From CAVWZH01 sp963765285 (GTDB taxonomy: Bacteria > Acidobacteriota > Terriglobia > Terriglobales > Acidobacteriaceae), in assembly GCA_963765285.1 (NCBI GenBank), contig CAVXVR010000006.1, positions 496,001 to 560,000 of the forward strand: DNA of 64,000 nucleotides. The letters are read 5' to 3'. The position numbers were made by a program, and so were the translations under genes. Below the pieces are notes generated by a model. It was not told where the DNA came from and did no database searches. It saw only the letters and a list, made by a program, of their open reading frames with translations. Shown one piece after another: positions 16,820 through 26,498 of the stretch. How positions within the stretch are numbered: position 1 is the first letter of the stretch; every line of letters begins with the position of its first letter.

Positions 16820-16928
16820 AGTTGGGTGCAGGAACGCTAGGGTAACACCAAGAAGGAGTGCCGTAGGCCCGGACGCAAGGTTTACGCAGGCCCGGGCGCC
16901 AGTGCGGGCGCGAGCCTTAGCTCGGAAT

Positions 16929-16947
16929 GGCGGACGAAGCATCCGCC
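16929..16947. repeat. Short hairpin in the hyuA-like/sucA gap
   Basis: ggcgga and tccgcc arms around a 7-base loop, inside a GC-rich 146-base gap downstream of sucA. No T-tract follows, so a terminator call is weak. It resembles a REP-type dispersed hairpin. Confidence 0.35.
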
Positions 16948-16965
16948 CCTACGTAGGGCCTGCCA

Positions 16966-19461
16966 CTACCCCTTTGTGGTAAATGCCAAAGTCAGTAGGG
17001 TTTTCTGCTCCACTTCGTGGGCTTTGGCCGATCCGGTTGCCGGGCTGGCGCTAGCGGAGCGCTTGACTGAGAGTACCGCCCGCTCGCCAGCCATGTGGCG
17101 CAGGCGAGGCAGCATATAAAACAACGCTCCCATGTTGGCCGGCTCTTCCTGAACCCAGACAATGTCCCTCGCTGAAGGATGCTGCTCGATTGCAGCGATG
17201 AGATCCGCTTCAGGAAACGGATAAATCTGTTCCAGGAACACGATCGCGGTCGAGCTGTCACCTCTCCTTTTGCGTTCCGCGCGCAGTTCGTGACCGATTT
17301 TCCCAGTGCAAATCAAAACCCGGTTCGCATCGATGACTTCCGAATCGGCGATGACCGGCAGAAAGTGATCGAGGGCAAACTCCGCGATCGAGGAAGAGGC
17401 ATCCGGGTGCCGCAACATGCTCTTTGGGGTGAAGACCACCAGAGGTTTGCGCCAGTGCCGCAGAGCCTGCCGCCGCAGAAGATGGAAGTATTGTGCCGCA
17501 GTCGAAGGCTGGCAAATCTGGAAATTGTCGCGCGCGGCCAGTTGCAGAAAGCGCTCGATGCGGGCACTGGAGTGTTCCGGTCCCTGCCCTTCGTAACCGT
17601 GCGGCAGTAAAAGGACCAAGCCGGAAAGCAGCGCCCATTTGTCTTCGCCGGCGCTCACAAACTGATCGATGACCGCCTGGGCCACGTTGGCAAAGTCGCC
17701 GAACTGCGCCTCCCACAACACTAGCGTCTCGGGATAGTCCCGGCTGTATCCGTATTCGAAACCGAGCACGCCAGCCTCTGACAAACTGGAGTTATAGATT
17801 TCGCAGCGAGCCTGCTCCTCCGAAATGTGCGCAAGCGGCACATACTCCTGCTCGTTTTCGATGTCGAGCAGTACAGAGTGCCGCTGATTGAAGGTGCCGC
17901 GACGGCTGTCCTGCCCACTAAGCCGAACGGGAACACCCGCCCTGACCAGGCTGGCAAAGGCCAGGGCTTCAGCCATACCGTAGTCCACGGGGCGCCGGCC
18001 CGCACCCATTTCCGCGCGCTGTTCGAGAAGCTTCTTAACCTTGGGATGAATATGGAAGTCGCCTGGGTACGTGGTCAGGGGCCCCGTCAACTCTTGCAAT
18101 TCCGCGGCGGAGAGCCCGGTGTTCACTTCGTATTCCGGTTTGTACCGGCCGCCAACGTACTGATCCCAATATTTCGGCAGCTCGCGCAGAGTCGGTTTCT
18201 TGGTTAAGCTGCCGGCCTGTTTTTGCGCTGTTTCGAATTCCGCGCGAACCTGATCTACCTGCGCCTGAACATTCTCGGCTCCTGTGTCCTCAGCGTATAT
18301 TTCCCACAGCGGTGGATGCTCTTTGATCGCCCTATAGAGCAAGGGCTGGGTAACCGTGGGATCATCCACTTCGCTGTGACCGTGGCGGCGGTAACCGATG
18401 AGATCGACGACCACATCGCTTCCGAATGTATAGCGATATTCGAGCGCCATGCGGCCGACGCGGACGACGGCATCCACGTCTTCCGCGTTCACGTGGAAGA
18501 TGGGGATGGACTGACGCCGCGCGAGCTGAGCAGAAAATCGGGAAGAGTGCTCTTCATTGTAAAGAGTGGTAAAACCCAGAAGATTATTGGCGATGATGTG
18601 GACCGTTCCGCCGACGCCATAGCCCTTCAGATCGGCGAGATTCAGCGTTTCAGCCACGACTCCCTGTCCGGCAAAGGCAGCGTCGCCATGGACCAGCAAA
18701 GGGAGATATTTCCGCCGTCCGTCCTCGCCCGCCCGGTCCTGCTTGGCACGAGTGCGTCCGACCGTGACCGGGTCAACCGCTTCCAGATGGCTGGGATTGG
18801 AAACAAGATGGATGTGTACTTTCGCACCACTGCGCGTCACGTATTCCCCAGTGGCGCCCATGTGATACTTCACGTCGCCACTACCCAGGACGCTGCGGGG
18901 ATCCACATCTTCGAATCCGGCAAAAACTTCTTCCGGCGCCCGCTTGGCCACGTGCACGATGACATTGAGCCGGCCGCGGTGGCTCATCCCCATGACCAGC
19001 TCAACCGCGCCCCGCTCGCCGGCCGACTCGATGATTTCGTCCACCAGCGGAATGAGAGCGGTCACACCTTCGAGAGAAAATCGCTTGCTTCCCAGGTAGC
19101 GCTGCTGCAAAACCTGCTCAAACAGATCCGCGCGGATGAGTTGATCGAGGATGTGCTCGTGGTCCTCCTCAGGCGTAGCAGCTTCCATGCCTTCCTGGAT
19201 CCACCGGCGTCGTTGGGGATCGGTGATGTGCATGAACTCCACCCCAATCGTCCCGGAGTAGATGCGGCGAGCTTCGCGGGCAGCTTCGCCTTCGAGCCTC
19301 AGTTCCGCATGGTGGACCGGCGCCAGGAAGCCCAGGGGATCGAGATCGGCTTCCAGGTAGCCCCAGCGGCGGAAGGCATCGAACACCTTTTCCTGCTCGC
19401 CATTGAGCGGTTCCATTACGCCGAGTGGAGCATCCGTCACAGTTTTGGATCGAGTTGCCAT
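16966..19461 (-). CDS. sucA: 2-oxoglutarate dehydrogenase E1 component
   Basis: The thiamine-diphosphate E1 subunit that decarboxylates 2-oxoglutarate in the TCA cycle. Visible features are the GMSHRGRLNVI segment, HGDAAFAGQGVVAET, the ThDP motif region around NNLLGFTT, YRRHGHSEVDDPT, and the C-terminal transketolase-like half (SGQDSRRGTFNQRH, then LPHGYEGQGPEHSS). At 831 aa it is ~100 residues shorter than E. coli SucA, mainly at the N-terminus, though a short helical E2-binding segment (residues 20-50) is present. No sucB or lpd gene is adjacent. Confidence 0.96.
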   Translation of the reverse strand: MATRSKTVTDAPLGVMEPLNGEQEKVFDAFRRWGYLEADLDPLGFLAPVHHAELRLEGEAAREARRIYSGTIGVEFMHITDPQRRRWIQEGMEAATPEEDHEHILDQLIRADLFEQVLQQRYLGSKRFSLEGVTALIPLVDEIIESAGERGAVELVMGMSHRGRLNVIVHVAKRAPEEVFAGFEDVDPRSVLGSGDVKYHMGATGEYVTRSGAKVHIHLVSNPSHLEAVDPVTVGRTRAKQDRAGEDGRRKYLPLLVHGDAAFAGQGVVAETLNLADLKGYGVGGTVHIIANNLLGFTTLYNEEHSSRFSAQLARRQSIPIFHVNAEDVDAVVRVGRMALEYRYTFGSDVVVDLIGYRRHGHSEVDDPTVTQPLLYRAIKEHPPLWEIYAEDTGAENVQAQVDQVRAEFETAQKQAGSLTKKPTLRELPKYWDQYVGGRYKPEYEVNTGLSAAELQELTGPLTTYPGDFHIHPKVKKLLEQRAEMGAGRRPVDYGMAEALAFASLVRAGVPVRLSGQDSRRGTFNQRHSVLLDIENEQEYVPLAHISEEQARCEIYNSSLSEAGVLGFEYGYSRDYPETLVLWEAQFGDFANVAQAVIDQFVSAGEDKWALLSGLVLLLPHGYEGQGPEHSSARIERFLQLAARDNFQICQPSTAAQYFHLLRRQALRHWRKPLVVFTPKSMLRHPDASSSIAEFALDHFLPVIADSEVIDANRVLICTGKIGHELRAERKRRGDSSTAIVFLEQIYPFPEADLIAAIEQHPSARDIVWVQEEPANMGALFYMLPRLRHMAGERAVLSVKRSASASPATGSAKAHEVEQKTLLTLAFTTKG

Positions 19462-19512
19462 AGGGTCACTACTAGCATAAAGGATGAGCGCCGGGGCGTG
19501 CCGGATTCGTCC

Positions 19513-20697
19513 CTAGGCCGTCGCGGTTTTGCGCGCCGCCGCTCCCCTTGAGGCTGCCGGCAAAGCCTTCAGGAGCAGCCCGTTCAGGAGAATGGTTATT
19601 ACGGAGGCGGCCAGCGTAGCGTGGTACACATTGCCATCGACCAACCCGGAGTCGCGCGCCACCCGCACCAAAACGTAGGAAAACTCTCCGATCTGCGTAA
19701 GCCCCACCCCTACCATGAGTGCGGTGCGCAAGGGATAGCGGAAGAGCCATACCACGGCGCTCCAGATCAGGAACTTCCCGGCAACGGTCAGGAGCACAAT
19801 CGTGACCCAGAGCCGCGGCTGGGAAACCAGAATGCGAGGATCGACGAGGGCCCCGATAGTCACAAAAAAGAGGGCGACAAAAGCATCCCGCAGGGGTAGC
19901 AGTTTCTCCAGCGTTTTATGAGAAACCTCCAGGTCGCTCACCATCAGGCCGGCAAGAAATGCTCCCAGGGCCAGCGACAGCCCGACCGCTTCTGTGATGG
20001 CAGCGGTGGCGAGGCCTAGGGCGAGCACGACGATCACATACAGTTCGTCATTGCACATCTGGCTGACCCGCTTCATCAGCGGAGGAACCAGTTTGGCGGC
20101 CAGCAGCATGACTGGCGCCAGAATCAAAAGCGCCTTGCCGATCGCCAGGCTCACCGAAACCAGTCGATCTCCCGTCAGGTTGCCGACGGAAGGCAGGAGG
20201 ACGGTCAGAACCACGACCGCCAAATCCTCGACCAGCGTTATGCCAATCATCACCTGACCGTGAGGAGAGCGCAATTCGCCCCGATCGGCCAGGAGCTTCG
20301 ACAACACCATGGTGCTGGCTACGGAAATAATCGCGCCCACTGCAATGCCCTGGGTCAGACTCCATCCCAGGACCCACCCAACAGCCGCTCCCAGCCCTAC
20401 CGAGAGCAGGATGCCTAGCGGTCCTCCGAAGATCGCCACCCACTTGACCTGCAAGAGTTCCCGAAATGAGAATTCCAGGCCGATGGAGTACATCAACAGA
20501 ATGACGCCAACTTCGGCGAGAACCTCGAATTGGTGAACGCCCTCTAACCTGACACCCGGAGTGAAAGGACCAATCAGCATCCCACCCAGCACGTATCCGA
20601 GGATCAGGGGCTGCCGTAGCCACCTTGCCACAGCACCCCCGAGGACAGCCGCGCCGAATATGTAGGCAAGGTCGCGATAAAAGGTGGAATGGACCAT
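19513..20697 (-). CDS. CPA2 (KefB/RosB-type) cation:proton antiporter
   Basis: An integral membrane protein with about 12 predicted hydrophobic segments. Family features include the N-terminal AYIFGAAVLGGAVARWLRQP, GYVLGGMLIGPFTPG, and GIALVEDL-like GITLVEDLAVVVL around residue 165. It lacks the C-terminal TrkA-N/RCK domain found in full-length KefB/KefC, so regulation by NAD(H) or glutathione is not expected. Start ATG 20697 was chosen over an upstream TTG because of a ggggt ribosome site. The substrate (Na+ or K+) cannot be read from sequence. It lies 51 bases upstream of sucA on the same strand. Confidence 0.88.
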   Translation of the reverse strand: MVHSTFYRDLAYIFGAAVLGGAVARWLRQPLILGYVLGGMLIGPFTPGVRLEGVHQFEVLAEVGVILLMYSIGLEFSFRELLQVKWVAIFGGPLGILLSVGLGAAVGWVLGWSLTQGIAVGAIISVASTMVLSKLLADRGELRSPHGQVMIGITLVEDLAVVVLTVLLPSVGNLTGDRLVSVSLAIGKALLILAPVMLLAAKLVPPLMKRVSQMCNDELYVIVVLALGLATAAITEAVGLSLALGAFLAGLMVSDLEVSHKTLEKLLPLRDAFVALFFVTIGALVDPRILVSQPRLWVTIVLLTVAGKFLIWSAVVWLFRYPLRTALMVGVGLTQIGEFSYVLVRVARDSGLVDGNVYHATLAASVITILLNGLLLKALPAASRGAAARKTATA

Positions 20698-20895
20698 AGG
20701 TGGCGACCCCAAGTTTAAACCGCAAGCCGCCTTTCGAGGCGCTTCGGGGAACCGATTGAGTCAAGCTCAGGTTGCGTCCTGAAACTGGACTGTTCCGCAT
20801 TCGGCACTCCCCTCAAACCAGTCATTCGTCTGTCGCTGACGCAGCGAGAATGCTCTTTGTCATGCCCTCCGATGTAGCCTTTAGCCGGAGTGGGC

Positions 20896-22884
20896 ATGGA
20901 AGAACTAACGCGACCCGCGATCCCAACCCCGATGCACTTGTTGCTCGTAGGCGAGCAAGAACGAGAGTTCGACTACCTGCAAGAGCTTCTGCGGCGCGGC
21001 GGAGGCGAGCGTCTGGATCTCGACTATGCAAGCTCGCTGGAAGAAGCCATCGAACGGTTGAGTCAGACTTCATATGATCTTCTGTTCTGCAGCTACAAGC
21101 CGGGCGATGGCGTCGCTCTCCGACTGCTGCACGAATTGCGGAAGCAAAGCGACGCTCCTACCACCCCCGTAATTTTCTTGAGTGACCACGTCGATGATCG
21201 CGCTTTGGACGCCGCCATACAGGCCGGAGCCACCGACTGTGTGACCACAGCGGCCTCGAATGAGTTTTCTCTTGGCCGGGCGATCCGCTATGCGGTTGAT
21301 ATGTACTGCAAGGAGCGTCAACGCCAAAAGGCGGAACAGACTTGCCGCAAGCTCTGGCGATCGGTCGAAGTCTCGGCCGACGTGGTCATGATCACCGACC
21401 GGACCGGAGTAATCGAATACGTAAACCCCGCCTTTGAAGCCTTGACCGGCTTTTCCAGCCAGGAAGCGCTTGGCCGGACGCCGCGTATGCTGAAGTCCGG
21501 TCACCAGCGGCTGGACCTCTATCAGCACCTCTGGCAAACCATCCTGGCGGGGGAAGTATTCCGGGGCGTGATGGTGAACCGGAAGAAGAACGGCGAGGTT
21601 TTCTATGTGGAGAAGACGATCACGTCCTTGCGCAATCCCGAGGGCGAAATCACCCACTTCATTTCCAATGATCGCGACATCACAGAACGGCGCCGGCTGG
21701 AGTCGGAATTGCGCCAGGCCCAGAAGATGGATGCAATCGGCAATCTGGCGGGCGGAGTGGCGCACGACTTCAATAATCTTCTGATGGTGATCAGCGCATA
21801 TACCGAGCTGATGCAGGACTCGATGGCGTCCGAGCATCCCCTTCGCCGGAACGTGGAGGAAATCCAGAAGGCGGCAGGGCGAGCCGCCGACTTAACCCGG
21901 CAGTTGCTGGCCTTCGGACGCAAGCAGATGCAAGCCCTGCAAGTGCTCGACCTCAACGCGATCATCAAGGACATCAACAAGATGTTGCCGCGCATGATTG
22001 GGGAAGATATCGAGTTGGTCTCGGCTCCGGGCCTGAATCTCGGCAAAGTGAAGGCTGATCCGACTCAGATCGAACAGATCCTCATGAACCTGGCAGTAAA
22101 TGCCCGCGACGCGATGCCCAAAGGCGGCAGGCTGACGATTGAGACGGCGAGCGTTCGCCTGGACGGCGACTACGGGCAGAAACACTCCATCGTTCCCGCT
22201 GGGGACTACGTTCTTCTGGCAGTGACCGACACCGGTCAGGGGATCACTCCCGAGCACCTGCCTCATATTTTTGAGCCCTTTTACACCACCAAGCCCGAAG
22301 GCAAAGGTACTGGGCTGGGCCTGGCGACCGTCTACGGAATCGTAAAGCAGAACCACGGCTTCGTGTGGGTTTACAGCGAACCGGGCTTGGGAACCACGTT
22401 CAAGATTTACCTTCCCCGTGTGCAAGAGAAAGGCAAACCCCTGGCACCGATCGAACTGCTGCAGGTCTCACCGCGCGGCTGTGAGACGTTGTTGTTGGTG
22501 GAAGATGAGGCCGCGGTAAGGGAATCGGCACGAGAGTTTCTGGTGCTTTGCGGCTATATCGTGCTGGAGGCCCAAGATGGACAAGCTGCCCTTCGCCTGG
22601 CGCGCGATTACCATGGACGCATCGATCTCGTGGTCTCGGACGTGGTCATGCCGCGCATGGGAGGCCCGAACCTGGCCAAGGAACTGGCGGTCGACAGGCC
22701 TGAAACTCAGGTTTTGTTCGTTTCGGGCTATGCGGAGAATACCGTCTTGCGGCACGGAGCCATCGACGTGGTATCGCGTTTCCTGCAAAAGCCCTTTTCG
22801 CTGAAAGCCCTGGGCCGAAAGATTAGGGAAGTGCTGGACAGCAAAGTACCGCTGGAAAGACTCGCTGCTTCGACTACAGGTTAG
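20896..22884 (+). CDS. Hybrid sensor histidine kinase (pseudo-receiver, PAS, kinase, receiver)
   Basis: Cytoplasmic, with no TM segment. Domain order: an N-terminal receiver-like domain (about 13-135) in which the phosphoacceptor Asp position is Ser (FCSYKPGDG); PAS/PAC (about 155-270); HisKA with phosphoacceptor His in GGVAHDFNNLL; HATPase (NLAVNARDAMP, DTGQGI, GKGTGLGLATVYG); and a C-terminal receiver with an intact Asp (VVSDVVMPRMGG). No DNA-binding output domain. I prefer ATG (GGAG 6 bases upstream) over GTG at 20890. The signal is unknown. It lies divergently from the antiporter gene. Confidence 0.9.
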   Translation: MEELTRPAIPTPMHLLLVGEQEREFDYLQELLRRGGGERLDLDYASSLEEAIERLSQTSYDLLFCSYKPGDGVALRLLHELRKQSDAPTTPVIFLSDHVDDRALDAAIQAGATDCVTTAASNEFSLGRAIRYAVDMYCKERQRQKAEQTCRKLWRSVEVSADVVMITDRTGVIEYVNPAFEALTGFSSQEALGRTPRMLKSGHQRLDLYQHLWQTILAGEVFRGVMVNRKKNGEVFYVEKTITSLRNPEGEITHFISNDRDITERRRLESELRQAQKMDAIGNLAGGVAHDFNNLLMVISAYTELMQDSMASEHPLRRNVEEIQKAAGRAADLTRQLLAFGRKQMQALQVLDLNAIIKDINKMLPRMIGEDIELVSAPGLNLGKVKADPTQIEQILMNLAVNARDAMPKGGRLTIETASVRLDGDYGQKHSIVPAGDYVLLAVTDTGQGITPEHLPHIFEPFYTTKPEGKGTGLGLATVYGIVKQNHGFVWVYSEPGLGTTFKIYLPRVQEKGKPLAPIELLQVSPRGCETLLLVEDEAAVRESAREFLVLCGYIVLEAQDGQAALRLARDYHGRIDLVVSDVVMPRMGGPNLAKELAVDRPETQVLFVSGYAENTVLRHGAIDVVSRFLQKPFSLKALGRKIREVLDSKVPLERLAASTTG

Positions 22885-22933
22885 TTCCTGCTTCCGCCCC
22901 CTTCTCGTATAATGACGGTTTCGGATTCGCTCC

Positions 22934-24796
22934 ATGAACCTTTCTGCTGCGCTGCAGAAGCCTGTCGCCGGGCCTGTCGAGCCCGACTGTCCTGTTTACA
23001 CTCCAAAGCACGGGCAACTCTCGTCTTTGCTCGTGATCTTTGCGCTCTGGAGCAGCATCTACGTTGCGGGGATGTTTAGCCCAGCACTGCTCGACGACGT
23101 TGACACGGTTCACGCCGAAGCGGCTCGCGAGATGCTGCAACGGCGCGACTGGGTCACTCTCTACACCAACGGCATCCGCTATCTGGAAAAAGCGCCGCTT
23201 CCCTATTGGTCGGTGGCGACAAGCTACGAACTTTTCGGGATCAGTGATTGGGCTACGCGCCTGCCACTCATGCTGACGGTGCTGGCGCTTCTGCTAGTGG
23301 TTTACAAGCTGGGTCAGTATGCCTACGGCGAAGGGGGCGGGCTCTGGTCGGCGGTCGTTCTGGCCACGTCGATCGGGCCTTACATCTACACCCGGTTCCA
23401 GATTCCTGACGTCACTGTGGGGTTGTGGCTTGCTTTGGCGTTTTTTTTCTTTCTGCGATCATTGCAGGAGGAACCGCCGTCCCACATCACTTGCTGGGGA
23501 TTTGCTGTGGCTTGTGCGCTGAATGTCTTGACCAAAGGACTGATCGGGCTGGTGTTCCCGTTGGCGGCAACCGGACTTTACTTGATTCTCACCGGCAATC
23601 TTCGGCATCTGCTCCGGTTACGGATTTTCTCCAGCTCTTTGGTGTTTCTGGCAATCGCCGCGCCGTGGCACATCCTGGCGGCTTTGCGCAACCCGGCACA
23701 AGGACAGGTTCGTGGTTTTCTCTGGTTTTATTTTGTGAACGAACACTTTCTGCGCTACGTGAACAAGCGCGTGCCCCCGGGATATGACACCGTGCCTTTG
23801 TTGATTTTCTGGGGCCTGGTGATTCTCTGGTTGGTTCCGTGGAGCGTTTTTCTCCCGCAGGCTTTTCGCCAGGTGCCACGACGTTGGCGCGAGTTACGCG
23901 GCCGGCTCGATTTGCCAGCGCAAGCAAGCCTGCTCTTCGCGCTATGGGCGTTCGTAGTCATCGGATTTTTCAGTTTCTCCACACGCCAGGAGTATTACAC
24001 CATCCCGGCGTTGCCAGGACTGGCCTTGCTGATTGGCGGCTGGCTGGGCAAGGAATCCGCATCCCCGGATGGATCGTGGGAACGGCGGGTGGGAAGAATT
24101 TCCTCGACTGTATTGTTGGTGCTGGCCTTTGCTGGCTCTGCGATTGGGCTCATTCTGCTGATGTCGTCTCATCCTCCTGCTCCCGGAGTCGACCTCGCCG
24201 ATCTGTTGAAGAAAAATCCACAGGAGTACGATTTTTCGCTGGGACATTTCTTCGATCTCACCCCACAAGCGCTGGGAGCCTTCCGCGCGCCGTTGCTGGG
24301 GACCGTGATTTGTTTGTCGTTCGGAGCGGGGTTGAACTGGTTTCTTCGAAGGCGCGGCAAACCGGTGTTGGGCAACACCGCGCTGGCGCTCATGATGATT
24401 GGACTACTTGCCTGTGTCCATGGTGCCTTCATCACTTTTTCTCCGATCCTGTCGTCCCATGAGCTGGCGGTAGCTATCGAGCGCCACTATCAGCCGGGAG
24501 ACTTGATTGTGGTGGACGGCCAGTATGATCAGGCTTCAACCTTGAACTTCTATACAGGAATTCCGTTGCGCATTCTGCACGTTCCCAGCGGGAATCTGTG
24601 GTATGGCTCGCAATTTCCCGACGCGCCGCACGTTTGGGACACGCAGGCTTCGTTCGATGCCCTCTGGGACGGACCCCAACGTGTTTTCCTCTGGACGGAT
24701 CAAGACGAACCCAAAGAACTACACGGCCGGCCGCGATTTCTGCTGGCGCGCAGTGGCGGCAAGTCAATTCTCACCAACAGGCAAATGAGTGATTGA
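22934..24796 (+). CDS. GT39-family (ArnT/PMT-like) membrane glycosyltransferase
   Basis: A 620-aa polytopic protein. The first extracytoplasmic loop has LLDDVDTVHAEAAREM, with the DD/E acidic motif of polyprenyl-phosphate-sugar-dependent GT-C enzymes, followed by YLEKAPLPYW, characteristic of the ArnT/PMT_2 group. About 11-12 TM segments precede a soluble C-terminal part (about 480-620). Such enzymes move a sugar from a lipid carrier onto lipid A or protein in the periplasm. It overlaps the next gene by 8 bases, an HpnI-like lipid glycosyltransferase, suggesting a common lipid or glycan pathway. The acceptor is unknown. Confidence 0.85.
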   Translation: MNLSAALQKPVAGPVEPDCPVYTPKHGQLSSLLVIFALWSSIYVAGMFSPALLDDVDTVHAEAAREMLQRRDWVTLYTNGIRYLEKAPLPYWSVATSYELFGISDWATRLPLMLTVLALLLVVYKLGQYAYGEGGGLWSAVVLATSIGPYIYTRFQIPDVTVGLWLALAFFFFLRSLQEEPPSHITCWGFAVACALNVLTKGLIGLVFPLAATGLYLILTGNLRHLLRLRIFSSSLVFLAIAAPWHILAALRNPAQGQVRGFLWFYFVNEHFLRYVNKRVPPGYDTVPLLIFWGLVILWLVPWSVFLPQAFRQVPRRWRELRGRLDLPAQASLLFALWAFVVIGFFSFSTRQEYYTIPALPGLALLIGGWLGKESASPDGSWERRVGRISSTVLLVLAFAGSAIGLILLMSSHPPAPGVDLADLLKKNPQEYDFSLGHFFDLTPQALGAFRAPLLGTVICLSFGAGLNWFLRRRGKPVLGNTALALMMIGLLACVHGAFITFSPILSSHELAVAIERHYQPGDLIVVDGQYDQASTLNFYTGIPLRILHVPSGNLWYGSQFPDAPHVWDTQASFDALWDGPQRVFLWTDQDEPKELHGRPRFLLARSGGKSILTNRQMSD

Positions 24797-25931
24797 GGTA
24801 AGTCTCGCGTTGCTGGTGCTGCTGGCGGGCGCACTCGTCTATTCGCTGCTCTCGATCGTGGCAGCGTTCCGCTATCTTTCGGTCGTGCCGCCTGCCCAGG
24901 CTTCAACCGAGCCAGTCAGCATTCTCAAACCTCTTGCGGGCCTTGACGACGGACTTGAATCGAATCTCCGAACGTTTTTCGAACAGGAATATCCTTCATT
25001 CGAGATTTTGTTTGCGGTGCGGGAAAAAACCGATCCTGCGGTTGCCGTCGTCGAAAAATTGCGCGCCGAATATGCCCGAATCCCCACGCGGCTGCTGGTC
25101 ACCGGAGAGCCAACCTATCCGAATGCCAAGGTGTTCAGCCTCGCACAGATGCTGGCGGCCTCCGCAAACGATCTGGTGGTCATGAGCGATAGCGATATTC
25201 GAGTGACGCCGGATTTTCTGCGAAGAGTCTCGGCCGAGTTTGGAGTGCCGAACCTGGGCGTCGCAACCTGTCCTTACCGGGCCGTGCCCGGTGCGAGCTT
25301 CTTGGTCTCGCTTGGAAGCCACGGGAATGAACACCGATTTCATCTCCGGGATTCTCGTCGCGACGGATGCTGGAAGGTATGAAGTTTGCCGTGGGGCCGA
25401 CCATCGTCGCGCGCAAGCGGCGTGCTGGAGGCGATCGGCGGTTTCGACCGGCTCAAAGATTATCTCGCCGAAGATTTCGTGATGGGCAAGTTCGCGGCCG
25501 AGGCGGGATACGGAGTGATCCTTTCCTCCTACGTTATCGAGCACCACATCGGCAGCGCCAATCTGCGGCAAAACGTCGCTCACCGGTTGCGCTGGGCGCG
25601 CAGCACGCGCCGCTCTCGCCCCTGTGGGTACATCGGACAGTTGTTCACCATGCCGCTTCCTTTAGCTGTGCTGGTTTGCGCCGCTCGCCCGGGTTGGTGG
25701 CCGGTTTTGCCCGTCGCGTTGTCGGTACGATTTCTGGCGGCTTATGTCGCTTCGGCGAAAGTTTTGCGGGCCAAAATCAACTGGCTTTTGCTGCCTTTTG
25801 AAGATTTGATCGGCTTTGCCGTCTGGATCGCCGGGTTCTTCGGAAATACGATCATCTGGCGCAATCGTCGCTACCGCGTTTTGCCGGATGGTAGGTTTGA
25901 GCCGGCTGGGGCGTCGAACGCGCAGGTCTAA
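24789..25931 (+). pseudogene. HpnI-like (ceramide glucosyltransferase type) glycosyltransferase, copy 1, frame broken three times
   Basis: The GTG start overlaps the GT39 gene. The first 170 residues carry VSILKPLAGLDDGL and VVMSDSDIR, the nucleotide-sugar and DxD motifs of GT2/GT21 enzymes. Single extra bases near 25302, 25363 and 25418 shift the frame. Removing them restores a continuous protein with MNTDFISGILVAR, GGFDRLKDYLAEDF, then RLRWAR (the (Q/R)xxRW motif) and C-terminal hydrophobic segments. No stop arises in the corrected frame. An intact paralogue lies on the opposite strand at 26499-27671. HpnI-type enzymes add a hexosamine to hopanoids or a sugar to sphingoid lipids; substrate unproven here. 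Confidence 0.85.
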
Positions 25932-25933
25932 GA

Positions 25934-26425
25934 CTAAGGCTTAATCTCAATCGGAGTACCGACACGAACTAATCTCCAGATCTCATCCATCTCTTCGTTC
26001 GAGACCGCAATGCAGCCGTCGGTCCAGTCGTGCAGCGTGTGGGCTTTTCCCACGAACGCGTACTCCTTGGGAAGGCCGTGCAGCATGATGTCTCCTCCGG
26101 GGCTTACGCCCAGTCTTTGCGCTACGGCGATGTCCTTCGAATTTGGATACGAGATGTGAAACGCTTTGTAGAAATGGCTGTTAGGATTCCGCGAATCGAG
26201 TACGTATAAACCTTCGGGAGTTCGGTGGTCTCCTTGCCGCATCTTCGGCCCCCTGGGTTCACCACCCAGAGCCACGCGATACGACTTGAACTCTTTGCCC
26301 TGCCACAGGAGTACCAGCTTCCGCTCGTGTTTATAGACGACCACACGGTCTACGCTTACGCTAAGGTCTTTACCACCGGCGAGGAGCGAGGCGCACAGGA
26401 CAGCACTGATTACAAAGCATCGCAT
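25934..26425 (-). CDS. L,D-transpeptidase (YkuD/ErfK family)
   Basis: A secreted 163-aa protein with an N-terminal hydrophobic signal (CFVISAVLCASLLAGG) and a YkuD catalytic domain. The signature HTLHDWTDGCIAVSN contains the nucleophile Cys; the upstream His is in IMLHGLPKEY. These enzymes make 3-3 crosslinks in peptidoglycan or attach proteins to it. The start at 26425 keeps the signal peptide short; the frame opens 9 codons earlier. It is packed 2 bases from the convergent HpnI-like copy 1. Confidence 0.92.
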   Translation of the reverse strand: MRCFVISAVLCASLLAGGKDLSVSVDRVVVYKHERKLVLLWQGKEFKSYRVALGGEPRGPKMRQGDHRTPEGLYVLDSRNPNSHFYKAFHISYPNSKDIAVAQRLGVSPGGDIMLHGLPKEYAFVGKAHTLHDWTDGCIAVSNEEMDEIWRLVRVGTPIEIKP

Positions 26426-26498
26426 TGGACCAGGATTCCACCCCCCTAGCAATTATTCATATCCATTTAACTAGCGACGCCTGAGCAGTGTCTCAACC

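Noticed and set aside
16820..16942. 41-codon N-terminal extension of the hydantoinase-like gene
   Set aside because: Arg/Ala-rich low complexity in front of the conserved ATP motif; ATG 16819 fits the family start.
18223..19551. Long plus-strand open frame of 442 codons
   Set aside because: It lies fully antisense to sucA, has no recognisable domain, and its composition is that expected from a GC-rich antisense frame.
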